Source: Desulfobulbaceae bacterium (GTDB taxonomy: Bacteria > Desulfobacterota > Desulfobulbia > Desulfobulbales > VMSU01). Taken from it: a stretch of DNA of 38,384 bases. Position 1 is the stretch's first letter. Each line of letters starts with the position of its first letter. A program made the translations under genes and the position numbers. Under the pieces are notes generated by a model. The model was not told the origin of the DNA, ran no database searches, and was given only the letters and a program-made list of their open reading frames with translations. Location: assembly GCA_013792005.1 (NCBI GenBank), contig VMSU01000035.1, forward strand, positions 1 through 38,384, written 5' to 3'. Below, piece by piece: positions 1 to 8,606 of this stretch.

Positions 1-64
1 AACCGATAACTGATTACCGTTAACCTGTGTAGTTACAAGGATGAATAGTTAAGGAAGAACAACC

Positions 65-2113
65 ATGATCGATTCGGATTACGGCACTCTGCATCAGCTG
101 TTTGATACCAATTTCTTGGAATACACCTCCTATGTGGTTAAGGAGCGTGCTATTCCCCATGTCGCCGATGGCTTGAAACCGGTGCAGCGCCGGATCATGC
201 AGACCTTGAAGAATATGGATGACGGTCGGTTTAATAAGGTCGCCAACGTTGTCGGCGAGGCCATGAAACTTCACCCCCACGGTGACGCTTCCATCTTTGC
301 CGCCCTGGTTAATCTGTCCAATAAGGGTTTTTTGATTGATCAGCAGGGTAATTTTGGCAATACCTTGACCGGCGATAGCGCCTCGGCTGCCCGGTACATC
401 GAGTGCCGTCTTTCCCCTCTGGCTCTGGAGGTCATGTTCAACAAGGACCTGACCGAATTTGCCGATTCTTATGATGGCCGGATGCAGGAGCCGGTGGTGC
501 TTCCCGCTAAGATTCCCCTGCTGCTGATGCAGGGCGCAGATGGTATAGCTGTCGGTATGGCTACCAAGATTATGCCTCACAACTTTGTCGAACTACTCAC
601 GGCCCAGAAGCAGATCTTGCGCGACGAACCCTTTGAAATTTTCCCCGATTTTCCTCAAGGTGGTTTGGTGGATGTTACCCACTATGATCGGGGTAACGGT
701 CGCTTGAAATGTCGGGCTCGGATTGAGGAGATCAACGACAAGACCATCGTCATTCGGGAGGTCCCCTATACTACCACGACCACCTCGTTGGTAGAGAGTA
801 TTGAAAAGGCCGTGCGGGCCGGAAAGCTCAAGATCGTCTCGATTAATGATTATACGGCCGAGACTGTGGAGGTCGAGATTAAACTTGCCCGCGGGATGTA
901 CGCCTCGGATACGATCAGCGCGCTCTATGCCTTTACCGATTGTGAGGTGCCGATTAGTCCTAATTTCACGGTGATCAAGGACAATCAGCCGATGGTCATG
1001 AATGTGGATGATGTCCTGCGCTACAACACCCAGAAGTTAGTGGTCGATCTGGAAAAGGAGTTGACCATTGAGCTTGATCGGTTGCGAGAGAAAATTCATG
1101 CCGCGCTCTTGGAACAGATCTTTATCGAAGAGCGGTTGTATAAGGAGATCGAAGAGTGCTCAAGTTACGAGCTGGTGGTGTCGACTGTCGATTCATCACT
1201 GAAGCCTTTTGCGGATCGTCTGCTTCGGGCAGTGACGAGAGAGGATATAGAGCGGTTGTTGGAGATCCGCATCAAACGAATTTCGCGGTATGATATCTCA
1301 AAAAAACAGCAGGAGATCAATGGCCTGAGGAAGGAAGCCACCCTGATAGAGCGTCACCTCAAGGATATGGTCAAATACACCATCGGTTATCTGGATGGAC
1401 TGTTGAAAAAGTATGGTGATAACTACCCGCGTCGGACCGAGATCACTACCTTTAGCGAGGTGGCGGCTCGGGCGGTTGCTCTGTCCAATCTGACCTGTGG
1501 CTATGATCCCAAAACCGGTTTTCTGGGGTATCAGGTCAAGGCCGAGCCGGAGCACTCCTTTGCCTGTTCCGAATACGATAAGTTTATTTTGATCTTTCGT
1601 GATGGCATGTATAAGGTCATTAACGGTGTGGACAAGCTTTTTGTTGGCTCAGATCTGGTTTATGTCGGTAAGGACGATGAGAAGCTCATCTTCAATGTTA
1701 TTTATCGTGATGGCACCGAGAATTTTTCATATATTAAGCGCTTCCCGATGCCCAAGTTCATTCTTGACAAGGAGTATCGGCTGTTCCCGGACGACCCGAA
1801 GTCAAGGATTCAGTATTTCGCTACTGGCGAGGGCTCTCGGGTCCGCGTGTATTTTGTGCCCACGGCCAGAGCCAAGGTGAATTCTTTTGAGGTGGTGTTT
1901 AATGACTATCTGGTTAAGGGGGTAAGCGCTAAGGGTAAGCGGGCCGGTAGTCGGGTTCTGCGTCGGATTGTGCCTCTGGTGGACAAGGAGGTGGAGAAAG
2001 AGAGCGTCCCCTTGTCTTTGCCTGGGATGGGAGAGGGCGCGAATCAGGATTCATCCGCTGCGGTGGCGGAGAAGGTGACACCCACTGATGATAAGCCGGA
2101 AGCGGATGAATAA
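65..2113 (+). CDS. parC: DNA topoisomerase IV subunit A (ParC/GyrA family)
   Basis: Type IIA topoisomerase A subunit; with ParE it decatenates and relaxes daughter chromosomes. The N-terminal breakage-reunion domain is clear: the segment RAIPHVADGLKPVQRRI, then HPHGD near residues 70-74, and the catalytic tyrosine at about residue 111 in AARYIECRL. The protein is 682 residues, shorter than E. coli ParC. Its C-terminal part from about residue 490 fits a reduced beta-pinwheel, and the tail is acidic. The start is supported by AAGGAAG about 7 bases upstream of ATG. A GyrA paralogue is possible, but the length and the lack of repeated GyrA boxes favour ParC. A partner parE would lie upstream, outside the window; bases 1-64 could hold its end but I cannot fix a frame. 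Confidence 0.9.
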   Translation: MIDSDYGTLHQLFDTNFLEYTSYVVKERAIPHVADGLKPVQRRIMQTLKNMDDGRFNKVANVVGEAMKLHPHGDASIFAALVNLSNKGFLIDQQGNFGNTLTGDSASAARYIECRLSPLALEVMFNKDLTEFADSYDGRMQEPVVLPAKIPLLLMQGADGIAVGMATKIMPHNFVELLTAQKQILRDEPFEIFPDFPQGGLVDVTHYDRGNGRLKCRARIEEINDKTIVIREVPYTTTTTSLVESIEKAVRAGKLKIVSINDYTAETVEVEIKLARGMYASDTISALYAFTDCEVPISPNFTVIKDNQPMVMNVDDVLRYNTQKLVVDLEKELTIELDRLREKIHAALLEQIFIEERLYKEIEECSSYELVVSTVDSSLKPFADRLLRAVTREDIERLLEIRIKRISRYDISKKQQEINGLRKEATLIERHLKDMVKYTIGYLDGLLKKYGDNYPRRTEITTFSEVAARAVALSNLTCGYDPKTGFLGYQVKAEPEHSFACSEYDKFILIFRDGMYKVINGVDKLFVGSDLVYVGKDDEKLIFNVIYRDGTENFSYIKRFPMPKFILDKEYRLFPDDPKSRIQYFATGEGSRVRVYFVPTARAKVNSFEVVFNDYLVKGVSAKGKRAGSRVLRRIVPLVDKEVEKESVPLSLPGMGEGANQDSSAAVAEKVTPTDDKPEADE

Positions 2114-2160
2114 AAGTAATCGTTCACCAGAAGCGTCGAACGTGCGGATTTCACCGGGCT

Positions 2161-2297
2161 GTAACCGTTTTCCGGGTGCCTCAGATGCGCGATTTATATT
2201 GACCCGCTTCGTCGGTCAATATAACGGTCTGCGAAGTGTGCTAGTTGCACATGAGCAGGCCGTTGACAAAGCAAATGGGGGCCCGGAAAACGGTTAC
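2161..2297. repeat. Nested inverted-repeat element downstream of parC
   Basis: The outer arms are perfect 16-base inverted repeats: GTAACCGTTTTCCGGG at 2161-2176 and its complement at 2282-2297. Between them lie an 11-bp hairpin (TTATATTGACC at 2194-2204 pairing with 2214-2224) and a smaller TGTGC/GCACA hairpin (2237-2241 with 2247-2251). The fold is clover-like: one closing stem and two inner hairpins. No convincing ORF or terminator T-run accompanies it. It could be a palindromic mobile element, a structured RNA or a processing signal in the parC 3' region. Confidence 0.6.
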
Positions 2298-2391
2298 GAA
2301 TAAGATGCAGTTGAAAAGTGCAGGGACGGGGTTGACCAGATGGGGTCGCGCCGTTTTTGTATTATAAATAACAGAAGATGAGGGGGCAAGA

Positions 2392-2589
2392 ATGGACGCA
2401 GAAAATATTATGGATGGGTTGGCTGGTGAGTTGGAATCGGCATTAAAGGGGATGGCTAAGGCCAAGAGTGTTGAGGACAAGTTGATGTACAGTAAAATCG
2501 TCAAGAACCTGAGCAAGTCGTTGGGCGTTTTTTTGGAGTTGGCCAGTGACATGATGGATTATGATGCCGATGAGGATTTTGACGCATAG
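2392..2589 (+). CDS. Small acidic helical protein, unknown function
   Basis: A 65-residue protein I do not recognise. It is preceded by a purine-rich GATGAGGGGGCAAG ribosome binding site just before ATG. The sequence is rich in Ala, Leu, Lys, Glu and Asp, looks fully helical, has no Cys, and ends in a strongly acidic tail (MMDYDADEDFDA). There is no signal peptide or membrane segment. It sits alone between the nested repeat and a hairpin at 2633-2672. A role as a small adaptor or anti-regulator is possible, but nothing in the sequence demonstrates it. Confidence 0.6.
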   Translation: MDAENIMDGLAGELESALKGMAKAKSVEDKLMYSKIVKNLSKSLGVFLELASDMMDYDADEDFDA

Positions 2590-2632
2590 TCGTTGTCTGG
2601 TTTCGCACGGCGGTCAGCGTCAAGGCAAGGAT

Positions 2633-2672
2633 GTCAGCCCCTTAGTCAAGCGTCTTTGCCGAAGGGGCTGAC
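2633..2672 (+). terminator. Hairpin after the 65-residue gene
   Basis: GTCAGCCCCTT (2633-2643) pairs perfectly with AAGGGGCTGAC (2662-2672) across an 18-base loop. It lies 44 bases after the stop of the small gene and before the nitroreductase RBS. No T-run follows directly, so it may be a Rho-assisted stop or an mRNA-stabilising hairpin rather than a classic terminator. Confidence 0.4.
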
Positions 2673-2714
2673 TGCTGATCGTTTGCCACTATCTTTTACG
2701 ATCAGGAGGGAGCC

Positions 2715-3317
2715 ATGGATACAATCACCAGTATTGAGACACGGCGAGCGGTCAAACATTTCGACTCTAGCCACCGCATGACAGAGGAGGAAGAGACCCG
2801 GATTTTGTCATTGGCTCTATTGTCCCCCACTGCCTTTAATATTCAGAACTGGCGATTCCTGGTGGTCAAGGACCCCACCCTGCGGCAGCAGATCAGGGAG
2901 GTGGCTTGGGGCCAGGCCCAAGTGACGGATGCCTCTCTTCTTATCATCCTCTGCGCCGATCTTAAGAGCTGGGAGAGGGAGCCGGCGCGTTATTGGCGCA
3001 ATGCCGTTCCCGCGGTCCAGGAGTTTATCCTCCCTGCTATCGACCAGTATTACCGGGGCAAGGATCAGGTGCAGCGGGATGAGGCTATGCGTTCCTGTGG
3101 GATGGCGGCGCAGACCTTGATGTTGACTGCCAAGGCCATGGGGTATGATTCCTGCCCTATGGATGGATTTGATTTTGATGCGGTGGGCCAGTTGGTCAAC
3201 CTGCCGGAAGATCATGCCATCGCCATGTTTGTGGCGATCGGCAAGGCCACTCAAGAGGCTTGGCCCCGGGGTGGTCAGTTGCCGCTGCGCGAAGTGGTAC
3301 GGGTTGATAAATTTTAA
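2715..3317 (+). CDS. Nitroreductase family protein (FMN-dependent)
   Basis: A 200-residue single-domain flavoprotein of the nitroreductase superfamily, which uses NAD(P)H and FMN to reduce nitro compounds, quinones or related substrates. Family marks: the N-terminal SIETRRAVKHFD (phosphate-binding arginines), SPTAFNIQNWRFLVV (FMN binding, usually SPS..N.QPW.F), and GMAAQTLMLTAKAMGYDSCPMDGFD in the central helix and loop region. A strong AGGAGGG precedes ATG. It appears to be monocistronic. The physiological substrate cannot be told from sequence. Confidence 0.88.
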   Translation: MDTITSIETRRAVKHFDSSHRMTEEEETRILSLALLSPTAFNIQNWRFLVVKDPTLRQQIREVAWGQAQVTDASLLIILCADLKSWEREPARYWRNAVPAVQEFILPAIDQYYRGKDQVQRDEAMRSCGMAAQTLMLTAKAMGYDSCPMDGFDFDAVGQLVNLPEDHAIAMFVAIGKATQEAWPRGGQLPLREVVRVDKF

Positions 3318-3470
3318 GGAGCGATCTTTGGTGAGTGTGCTTCAGACTCGTTACGATTGACATTCTTCGTGAACAGTAAGATCCATAATTATCACAAGGT
3401 TGTGGTCTGTTGGAATGAATTTCTTCTGTTTCTGCATTTTGAGGGAAGGGGGTGATACGAGAGAAGCATC

Positions 3471-5963
3471 ATGTTTAACCTCACACGCTATTACTCTACT
3501 GTCAGTTTGGTCTGTATCGTTATTGCAGCGACTCTTCTTGGCACTTTTTATCGTTATCAGTCCATTCAATCACTGACGATAGTGGCTGAGGCACGCAATA
3601 CCGATTTTACGCGTGTTTTTGGCAATGCCCTTTCACCTTATTTTTCACCCTTACTTAAGCATATCCCTCCTAATCAATCGGTCGATCCTGTTAGCTCAGA
3701 GATTATTGCCCTGCGTCGGGAGGTGGTGTCTCTTATGCGGGAGACATCTGCCGTTAAGGTCAAGATTTACAATATGGAAGGGCTGACTGTCTTTTCGACC
3801 GAGTCCAAACAAATCGGGGAGAGAAAGCATGATAATGCAGGTTTTCTCTCAGCGTCTCAAGGACTCCTGGCAAGCGAATTAACGCATCGCAATACCTTTA
3901 GCGCTTTTGATAAAATTATCGAGCAGCGTGATCTTCTCTCGAGTTACATCCCTTATATTTCTAAGCAAAGTAATCGGATCGAGGGAGTTTTTGAGGTTTA
4001 CACTGATATTACCCCATTCCTGGCGGAAGTAAGGCGTACTCATTGGCTTGTTATTGTCGTGGTGGTATGTGTTTTAGGTTTGCTCTATGGTTTACTCTTC
4101 CTCATTGTGCAGAGGGCGAGCCGGATCATTAAAGACCAGCAAGCTGAGTTGACCCATACACTTGCTCTCATTGAGGAAGATAATCAACTGCTCGATCAGC
4201 GGGTGAGTGAGCGAACGAGAGAGTTACAAGAGGTAAATCGTTCGATGGAAAGGGAGATTGCTGAGCGGGAGCGAGCAGAGGCGGGTTTGCGTCTTTCAGC
4301 CAAGGTTTTTGAAAATACCGTCGAAGGTGTGATTATTACAGACGCTGATACAAAAATTCTTGCGGTTAATCGGGCATTTATGCATGTTACCGGCTACTCT
4401 GAATCAGAGGTTAAGGGCCTCACTCCCAGGATACTCCAATCGGGTAGGCATGATGCCATGTTTTACACCGAGATGTGGCAATCGCTTTCACAGAGCGGGC
4501 AGTGGGTCGGGGAAATTTGGAACAAGCGCAAGAGTGGTGAGATTTATCCTGAACGACTTACCATCGGTGTAGTGAAAGACCCCGCTGGCGAGGTGGGCCA
4601 CTACGTGGGAGTGTTCAGTGATATTTCAGATATTAAACGATCCCAGGAGCGACTGGATTTTCTCGCTCACCACGACTTGCTTACCAGTCTGCCAAATCGG
4701 TTACTGTTTAATTATCGGCTGAACCACAGCATCGGTCTGGCACGTCGTCATGAACGACAATTGGCGGTTCTCTTTATTGATCTCGATCATTTCAAGAATG
4801 TCAACGATACATTGGGGCATGATCTTGGTGATGAACTGCTCAAGAAAGTTGCAGAGCACATTAGTGTCAATGTGCGTGAGTCTGATACGCTGGCGCGAAT
4901 TGGTGGTGATGAGTTTATTCTCTTGCTTGATGAAGTTGAAACCCCGCGCTATGCCGGTTCGATCGCAGAAAAGGTACTTAATCTGCTCAGTCAGGTTATT
5001 GCCATTTCCGGGTATGAAATTTTTGTTTCTGCAAGCATTGGGGTGAGCTTCTTTCCTGCGGACGGAGAGGATGTGGCTACCCTGGTAAAGAACGCCGATA
5101 CCGCAATGTACTATGCCAAGAATCAAGGGCGTAATACCTATCATTTTTATGCTCCTGAAATGAGTGAATACGCCCTTGAGCGTCTGCACATGGAGATGCT
5201 GTTACGCCGTTCTGTTGAGCGGGGCGAGTTGTCACTCCACTTTCAGCCGAAAGTTGATTTTTCTACCGGAAATTTAGTGGGCGCGGAAGCTCTGGTACGT
5301 TGGAACAGTCCAGAGCTGGGGATGGTGTCTCCAGTGCGTTTTATTCCCATTGCCGAAGATATAGGATTTGTTTCAATTCTTGGGGAGTGGGTGCTGCGTC
5401 AAGCGTGTCATCAGGTTAAGGCGTGGGAAGGGGATGGTTTCTTCCTGCCGAGCATTGCTGTTAACCTCTCAGCCAAACAACTCGAGCGTGGTGATATATC
5501 CTTACTCGTCACTCGAGTTCTCCAGGAAACAGAGCTCTCCTCCGAGCGATTGGAGTTGGAGCTGACTGAATCGGCTATTATGAGCAACGAACAGGCATTG
5601 GGGCATCTTGAAAAGTTGCGAGAACTTGGCGTGGAGTTGGCTGTGGATGATTTCGGCACTGGGTATTCGTCGTTGAGTTACCTGCGTCGTCTTCCAGTTC
5701 AGAAGCTCAAGATTGATCGGTCTTTCATTACCAAAGTTTCTGTTGAGCCGAGTCGGGCGGCGATTGTCAGGGCGGTGATTGCCTTAGCCAAAGCCTTGGG
5801 TTTGCGCACTATTGCCGAAGGTGTCGAGACGGATGAGGAAGCCCAGTTCTTACGGAGCGAGGGGTGTCATCAAGGCCAGGGGTATCTCTTCGGTCGTCCT
5901 CTTCCGTCGGATGAATTTCAGGCCCGGTGGGCGAAGAGTGACGCCGGAGGTGTACATGAGTAG
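3471..5963 (+). CDS. Membrane PAS-GGDEF-EAL cyclic-di-GMP enzyme
   Basis: An 830-residue sensor protein. Order of parts: a membrane segment near residues 11-28, a periplasmic sensor of about 160 residues, a second membrane segment at about 191-214 (HWLVIVVVVCVLGLLYGLL), a coiled coil at 215-270, a PAS domain at about 275-395, then GGDEF and EAL domains. The cyclase motif GGDEF is intact at 478-482, and an inhibitory I-site RESD lies five residues upstream. The phosphodiesterase is also intact: EAL at 606-608, ELTES, DDFGTGYSS, KIDRSFI, AEGVET. Both activities are therefore possible, and which dominates cannot be predicted. It should tune c-di-GMP, and hence biofilm or motility, in response to an external signal. 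GGGGTGATACGAG upstream gives a moderate RBS. Confidence 0.9.
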   Translation: MFNLTRYYSTVSLVCIVIAATLLGTFYRYQSIQSLTIVAEARNTDFTRVFGNALSPYFSPLLKHIPPNQSVDPVSSEIIALRREVVSLMRETSAVKVKIYNMEGLTVFSTESKQIGERKHDNAGFLSASQGLLASELTHRNTFSAFDKIIEQRDLLSSYIPYISKQSNRIEGVFEVYTDITPFLAEVRRTHWLVIVVVVCVLGLLYGLLFLIVQRASRIIKDQQAELTHTLALIEEDNQLLDQRVSERTRELQEVNRSMEREIAERERAEAGLRLSAKVFENTVEGVIITDADTKILAVNRAFMHVTGYSESEVKGLTPRILQSGRHDAMFYTEMWQSLSQSGQWVGEIWNKRKSGEIYPERLTIGVVKDPAGEVGHYVGVFSDISDIKRSQERLDFLAHHDLLTSLPNRLLFNYRLNHSIGLARRHERQLAVLFIDLDHFKNVNDTLGHDLGDELLKKVAEHISVNVRESDTLARIGGDEFILLLDEVETPRYAGSIAEKVLNLLSQVIAISGYEIFVSASIGVSFFPADGEDVATLVKNADTAMYYAKNQGRNTYHFYAPEMSEYALERLHMEMLLRRSVERGELSLHFQPKVDFSTGNLVGAEALVRWNSPELGMVSPVRFIPIAEDIGFVSILGEWVLRQACHQVKAWEGDGFFLPSIAVNLSAKQLERGDISLLVTRVLQETELSSERLELELTESAIMSNEQALGHLEKLRELGVELAVDDFGTGYSSLSYLRRLPVQKLKIDRSFITKVSVEPSRAAIVRAVIALAKALGLRTIAEGVETDEEAQFLRSEGCHQGQGYLFGRPLPSDEFQARWAKSDAGGVHE

Positions 5964-6106
5964 TGGGTTCTTATCATTGCCGGCTTTGAATTGATTCTGG
6001 TTAGGTCTGAGGCGTATCTTTCAAGTAGGTATTGAGAGGTGTTTAATCAGACAGGAGATTTTTGTGCTGTAGGGAAAGAGTTATTGTTTTTATAGGGAAA
6101 ATTATT

Positions 6107-7417
6107 ATGAGAAAACTTACTCGACGTGATTTGTTGCAGGCAGCGGCACTGTCATCGGTAGGATACCTTGCCGGTTGCGCTGTTAATCCTGTCTCTGGGC
6201 AGTCCCAGTTGATGCTACTCTCAGAAGGACAGGAGGTCGATATTGACCGGCAGAAAAGTCCGTATCAGTTTTCGGAGGATTACGGTGTTGTTCAGGATCA
6301 GAGGCTGAACAGTTATCTGAACGAGACTGGTCGCCGGATAGCCGCTCAGACTCATCGTCCCCGTATGCCTTATTCGTTCAGGGCGGTTAATGCTGTCTAT
6401 GTCAATGCCTATGCATTTCCCGGAGGCAGTATCGCTCTGACCCGGGGGATTCTGCTCAAACTTGATAATGAGGCGCAATTAGCCGCTCTTTTGGGCCACG
6501 AACTGGGACATGTCAGTGCCCGACATACAGCGCAGCAGATGTCGAAGGGTACTTTGATTCAGGCATTGAGCGGCGGGGTCGCCGCTGTGGCTGGGGGGGC
6601 ATACACCGGCCTCGGTGAGGTTGCCTCTCAATTGGGGTCTTTGGGGGCAGGGGCATTGCTCGCATCGTATAGCCGAGATAATGAACGAGAGGCCGACGCA
6701 CTGGGGCTTGAGTATATGGTTCGGGCTGGATATGGCCCGGAAGGTATTCTTGGCCTTATGGATATGTTGAATCGCGAATCGAAGCGTGATCCCTCAGCCC
6801 TTGAGTTGATGTTTTCAACTCACCCCATGAGCCGGGAGCGTTATGATGCCGCCAAGCGTGCTATTGATACCCGTTATCGTCAGGCCTTGAATCTGCCTCA
6901 GTTCCGGGAGCGGTACCTGGATAATACAGCCAAGCTTCGGGGGCAGAAGGTCGGTATCGAGGCCATAGAGCGGGGCGTGAGCGCCTTGGCTAAGAAGGAT
7001 TTGAAGGGCGCTGAGGGGCATTTAAACGAGGCCCTCCGTCTGTTGCCGGATGACTATGCCGCACTGGTTGTGATGGCCAAGATTCAACTGGTCGCCAAGA
7101 AAGATTCCCAGGCGGTGGTGTTTGCCGAGAGAGCCAAGAGGGGGTATCCGCAGGAAGCTCAAGGGTACTATGTAAGCGGTTTGGGCAACCTGCGGCAGAA
7201 GCATTTTGATGGGGCGTATAATGATTTCTCCCAGCACCAAAGGCTCCTTGCCGGAAATCCGAATACAACATTTTACTTGGGTTTATCTGCAGAGGGGATG
7301 GGTCGCCGTGATGAGGCAGTTCGTCACTATTCATCCTATCTTCAGACTGTCAAGCAGGGGGAACAGGCCCAGTACGCTTACCAGCGACTTACGGAATGGG
7401 GATATGTTAAAAAGTGA
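6107..7417 (+). CDS. M48 metalloprotease lipoprotein with TPRs (BepA/YfgC-like)
   Basis: A 436-residue periplasmic zinc protease, probably for outer-membrane protein quality control as in BepA. I chose ATG at 6107 over a TTG at 6062 because AGGGA precedes it and the product begins with an export signal. That signal combines a twin-arginine stretch (RKLTRRDLLQ) with a lipobox ending LAGC, so this is likely a Tat-exported lipoprotein. The zinc site is HELGH at 131-135, with the third ligand likely E193 in EREAD. The C-terminal third (about 290-436) contains TPR-like repeats, the usual substrate-binding part of the BepA group. The gene converges on the DmeF gene with only 45 bases between stops. 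Confidence 0.88.
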   Translation: MRKLTRRDLLQAAALSSVGYLAGCAVNPVSGQSQLMLLSEGQEVDIDRQKSPYQFSEDYGVVQDQRLNSYLNETGRRIAAQTHRPRMPYSFRAVNAVYVNAYAFPGGSIALTRGILLKLDNEAQLAALLGHELGHVSARHTAQQMSKGTLIQALSGGVAAVAGGAYTGLGEVASQLGSLGAGALLASYSRDNEREADALGLEYMVRAGYGPEGILGLMDMLNRESKRDPSALELMFSTHPMSRERYDAAKRAIDTRYRQALNLPQFRERYLDNTAKLRGQKVGIEAIERGVSALAKKDLKGAEGHLNEALRLLPDDYAALVVMAKIQLVAKKDSQAVVFAERAKRGYPQEAQGYYVSGLGNLRQKHFDGAYNDFSQHQRLLAGNPNTTFYLGLSAEGMGRRDEAVRHYSSYLQTVKQGEQAQYAYQRLTEWGYVKK

Positions 7418-7462
7418 CGATGACGCGTGTCTTCTAAGTTACCAGAGGGATTAGTGTCAGCA

Positions 7463-8404
7463 TTATGTTGTTGATCCTATGTCGTGGCAAGGTTCATTCC
7501 GGCAATGGTTGATCTCGATGGTGACATGCTCGAGTTCGGGAAAGCCGTCTAACAAGTTTCTGTAGTGATCCGGAGGCTTTGGGGCGTGGGTGACGATCGA
7601 GAGGATGGCGGCGAAATGGTGGGATCCGATCGGCCATACATGAAAATCGGTAATGCGGTTGTCATCGACAGCCTCAATGGTGGCGCGGATGGCTGTCAGG
7701 GTTTTTTGAGGAAGTCCTTGGTCGAGGAGAATGACGCTGGTATCCCGCAATAGACCGTTGGCCCAGTGTAGGATTACTATCGCGCCGACAATGCCCATGC
7801 ACGGGTCCATCCAGTTCCAGCCAAGCGCCTTGCCGGAAAGAAGAGCGACGATAGCAAGCACTGAGGTGAGAGCGTCGGCCATGACATGCATATAGGCGGC
7901 CTTCAGGTTGTGGTCATGGTGGGTGGTATGCTCGTGCTCATGGTGGTGATGATGACCCTGCAGCAGATGGGCGCTGAGCAGATTGACGATAAGTCCAACG
8001 AGTGCCACGCCGATGGCCTCATTGAAACGGATTGGCTCTGGGGTGAGTAGTCGCTGGATTGATTCGAACACCATCGCCAGAGCGACGATGGCAAGCACTA
8101 TCGCACTGGTGTATCCGCCGAGCACCCCTACCTTGCCTGTTCCAAAACTGAAGCTCGGGTTGTCCGCATGTTTGCGAGCGTAGTAAAAGGCAAAGGCGGT
8201 AATGCCGAGTGCTACCGCATGGGTTCCCATGTGCCAGCCATCCGCCAGGAGCGCCATCGAACCGAAGGTGATTCCAGCGCCGATCTCAATAACCATCATG
8301 ACGACGGTGAGCAGAATGACCTGTTTGGTGCGGCGCTCACCGAGTCCGTCATCGATTCTGAAGTCGTGGGAGTGTTTCCACTTACATAGATTGTAGATAT
8401 GCAT
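7463..8404 (-). CDS. dmeF: CDF-family divalent metal exporter, DmeF type
   Basis: A 313-residue cation diffusion facilitator that exchanges cytoplasmic Co(II)/Ni(II), or perhaps Zn(II), for protons. Six membrane segments are visible. The metal-site motifs are ADGWHMGTH in the second segment and HVMADALTS (HxxxD) in the fifth. A cytoplasmic loop carries a run of His (HHHHHEHEH, then HHDH), typical of metal-sensing loops. The cytosolic C-terminal domain follows (ILLDQGLP ... DFHVWPIGSHHFAAILSIV). The N-terminal HSHDFRIDDGLGERRT resembles the DmeF subgroup. A GC-rich hairpin and C-tract lie just upstream. It is the last gene of the minus-strand metal block but probably has its own promoter, because about 200 bases separate it from the cytochrome gene. 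Confidence 0.85.
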   Translation of the reverse strand: MHIYNLCKWKHSHDFRIDDGLGERRTKQVILLTVVMMVIEIGAGITFGSMALLADGWHMGTHAVALGITAFAFYYARKHADNPSFSFGTGKVGVLGGYTSAIVLAIVALAMVFESIQRLLTPEPIRFNEAIGVALVGLIVNLLSAHLLQGHHHHHEHEHTTHHDHNLKAAYMHVMADALTSVLAIVALLSGKALGWNWMDPCMGIVGAIVILHWANGLLRDTSVILLDQGLPQKTLTAIRATIEAVDDNRITDFHVWPIGSHHFAAILSIVTHAPKPPDHYRNLLDGFPELEHVTIEINHCRNEPCHDIGSTT

Positions 8405-8420
8405 TTTTCTGTACCTGGAG

Positions 8421-8456
8421 CCCCCCGCCCAGAGGGATAACTGTCCTCGGGGCGGG
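8421..8456 (-). promoter_or_regulatory. GC-rich hairpin/C-tract in front of the metal exporter
   Basis: CCCGCCC-A-GAGG (8424-8435) pairs with CCTC-G-GGGCGGG (8445-8456) around a 9-base loop. It lies 20-52 bases upstream of the exporter start. A run of six C (8421-8426) next to it recalls the G/C tracts recognised by RcnR/CsoR-type nickel-cobalt regulators, which control DmeF homologues elsewhere. It could equally be a terminator-like hairpin for transcripts coming from the cytochrome gene. Confidence 0.35.
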
Positions 8457-8606
8457 AGCTGAATGGGATGGTGTTGTCTTAAATGTGAAGTAAGTCGTTG
8501 TTGCGAAATAATCTAATCATTTGTGATAATCGAATCGGCATCACCGACAGGGAAACATAGAAGTTCTACTCCGTTAACAGGCCTTAGCATGGCCGGAAAG
8601 TCTCAA

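Noticed and set aside
2161-2297. Integron attC site
   Set aside because: The outer ends do not show the RYYYAAC/GTTRRRY core pair and no integrase or cassette is nearby.
2593-2781. 62-codon frame between the small gene and the nitroreductase
   Set aside because: It covers a hairpin and overlaps the nitroreductase start; no RBS.
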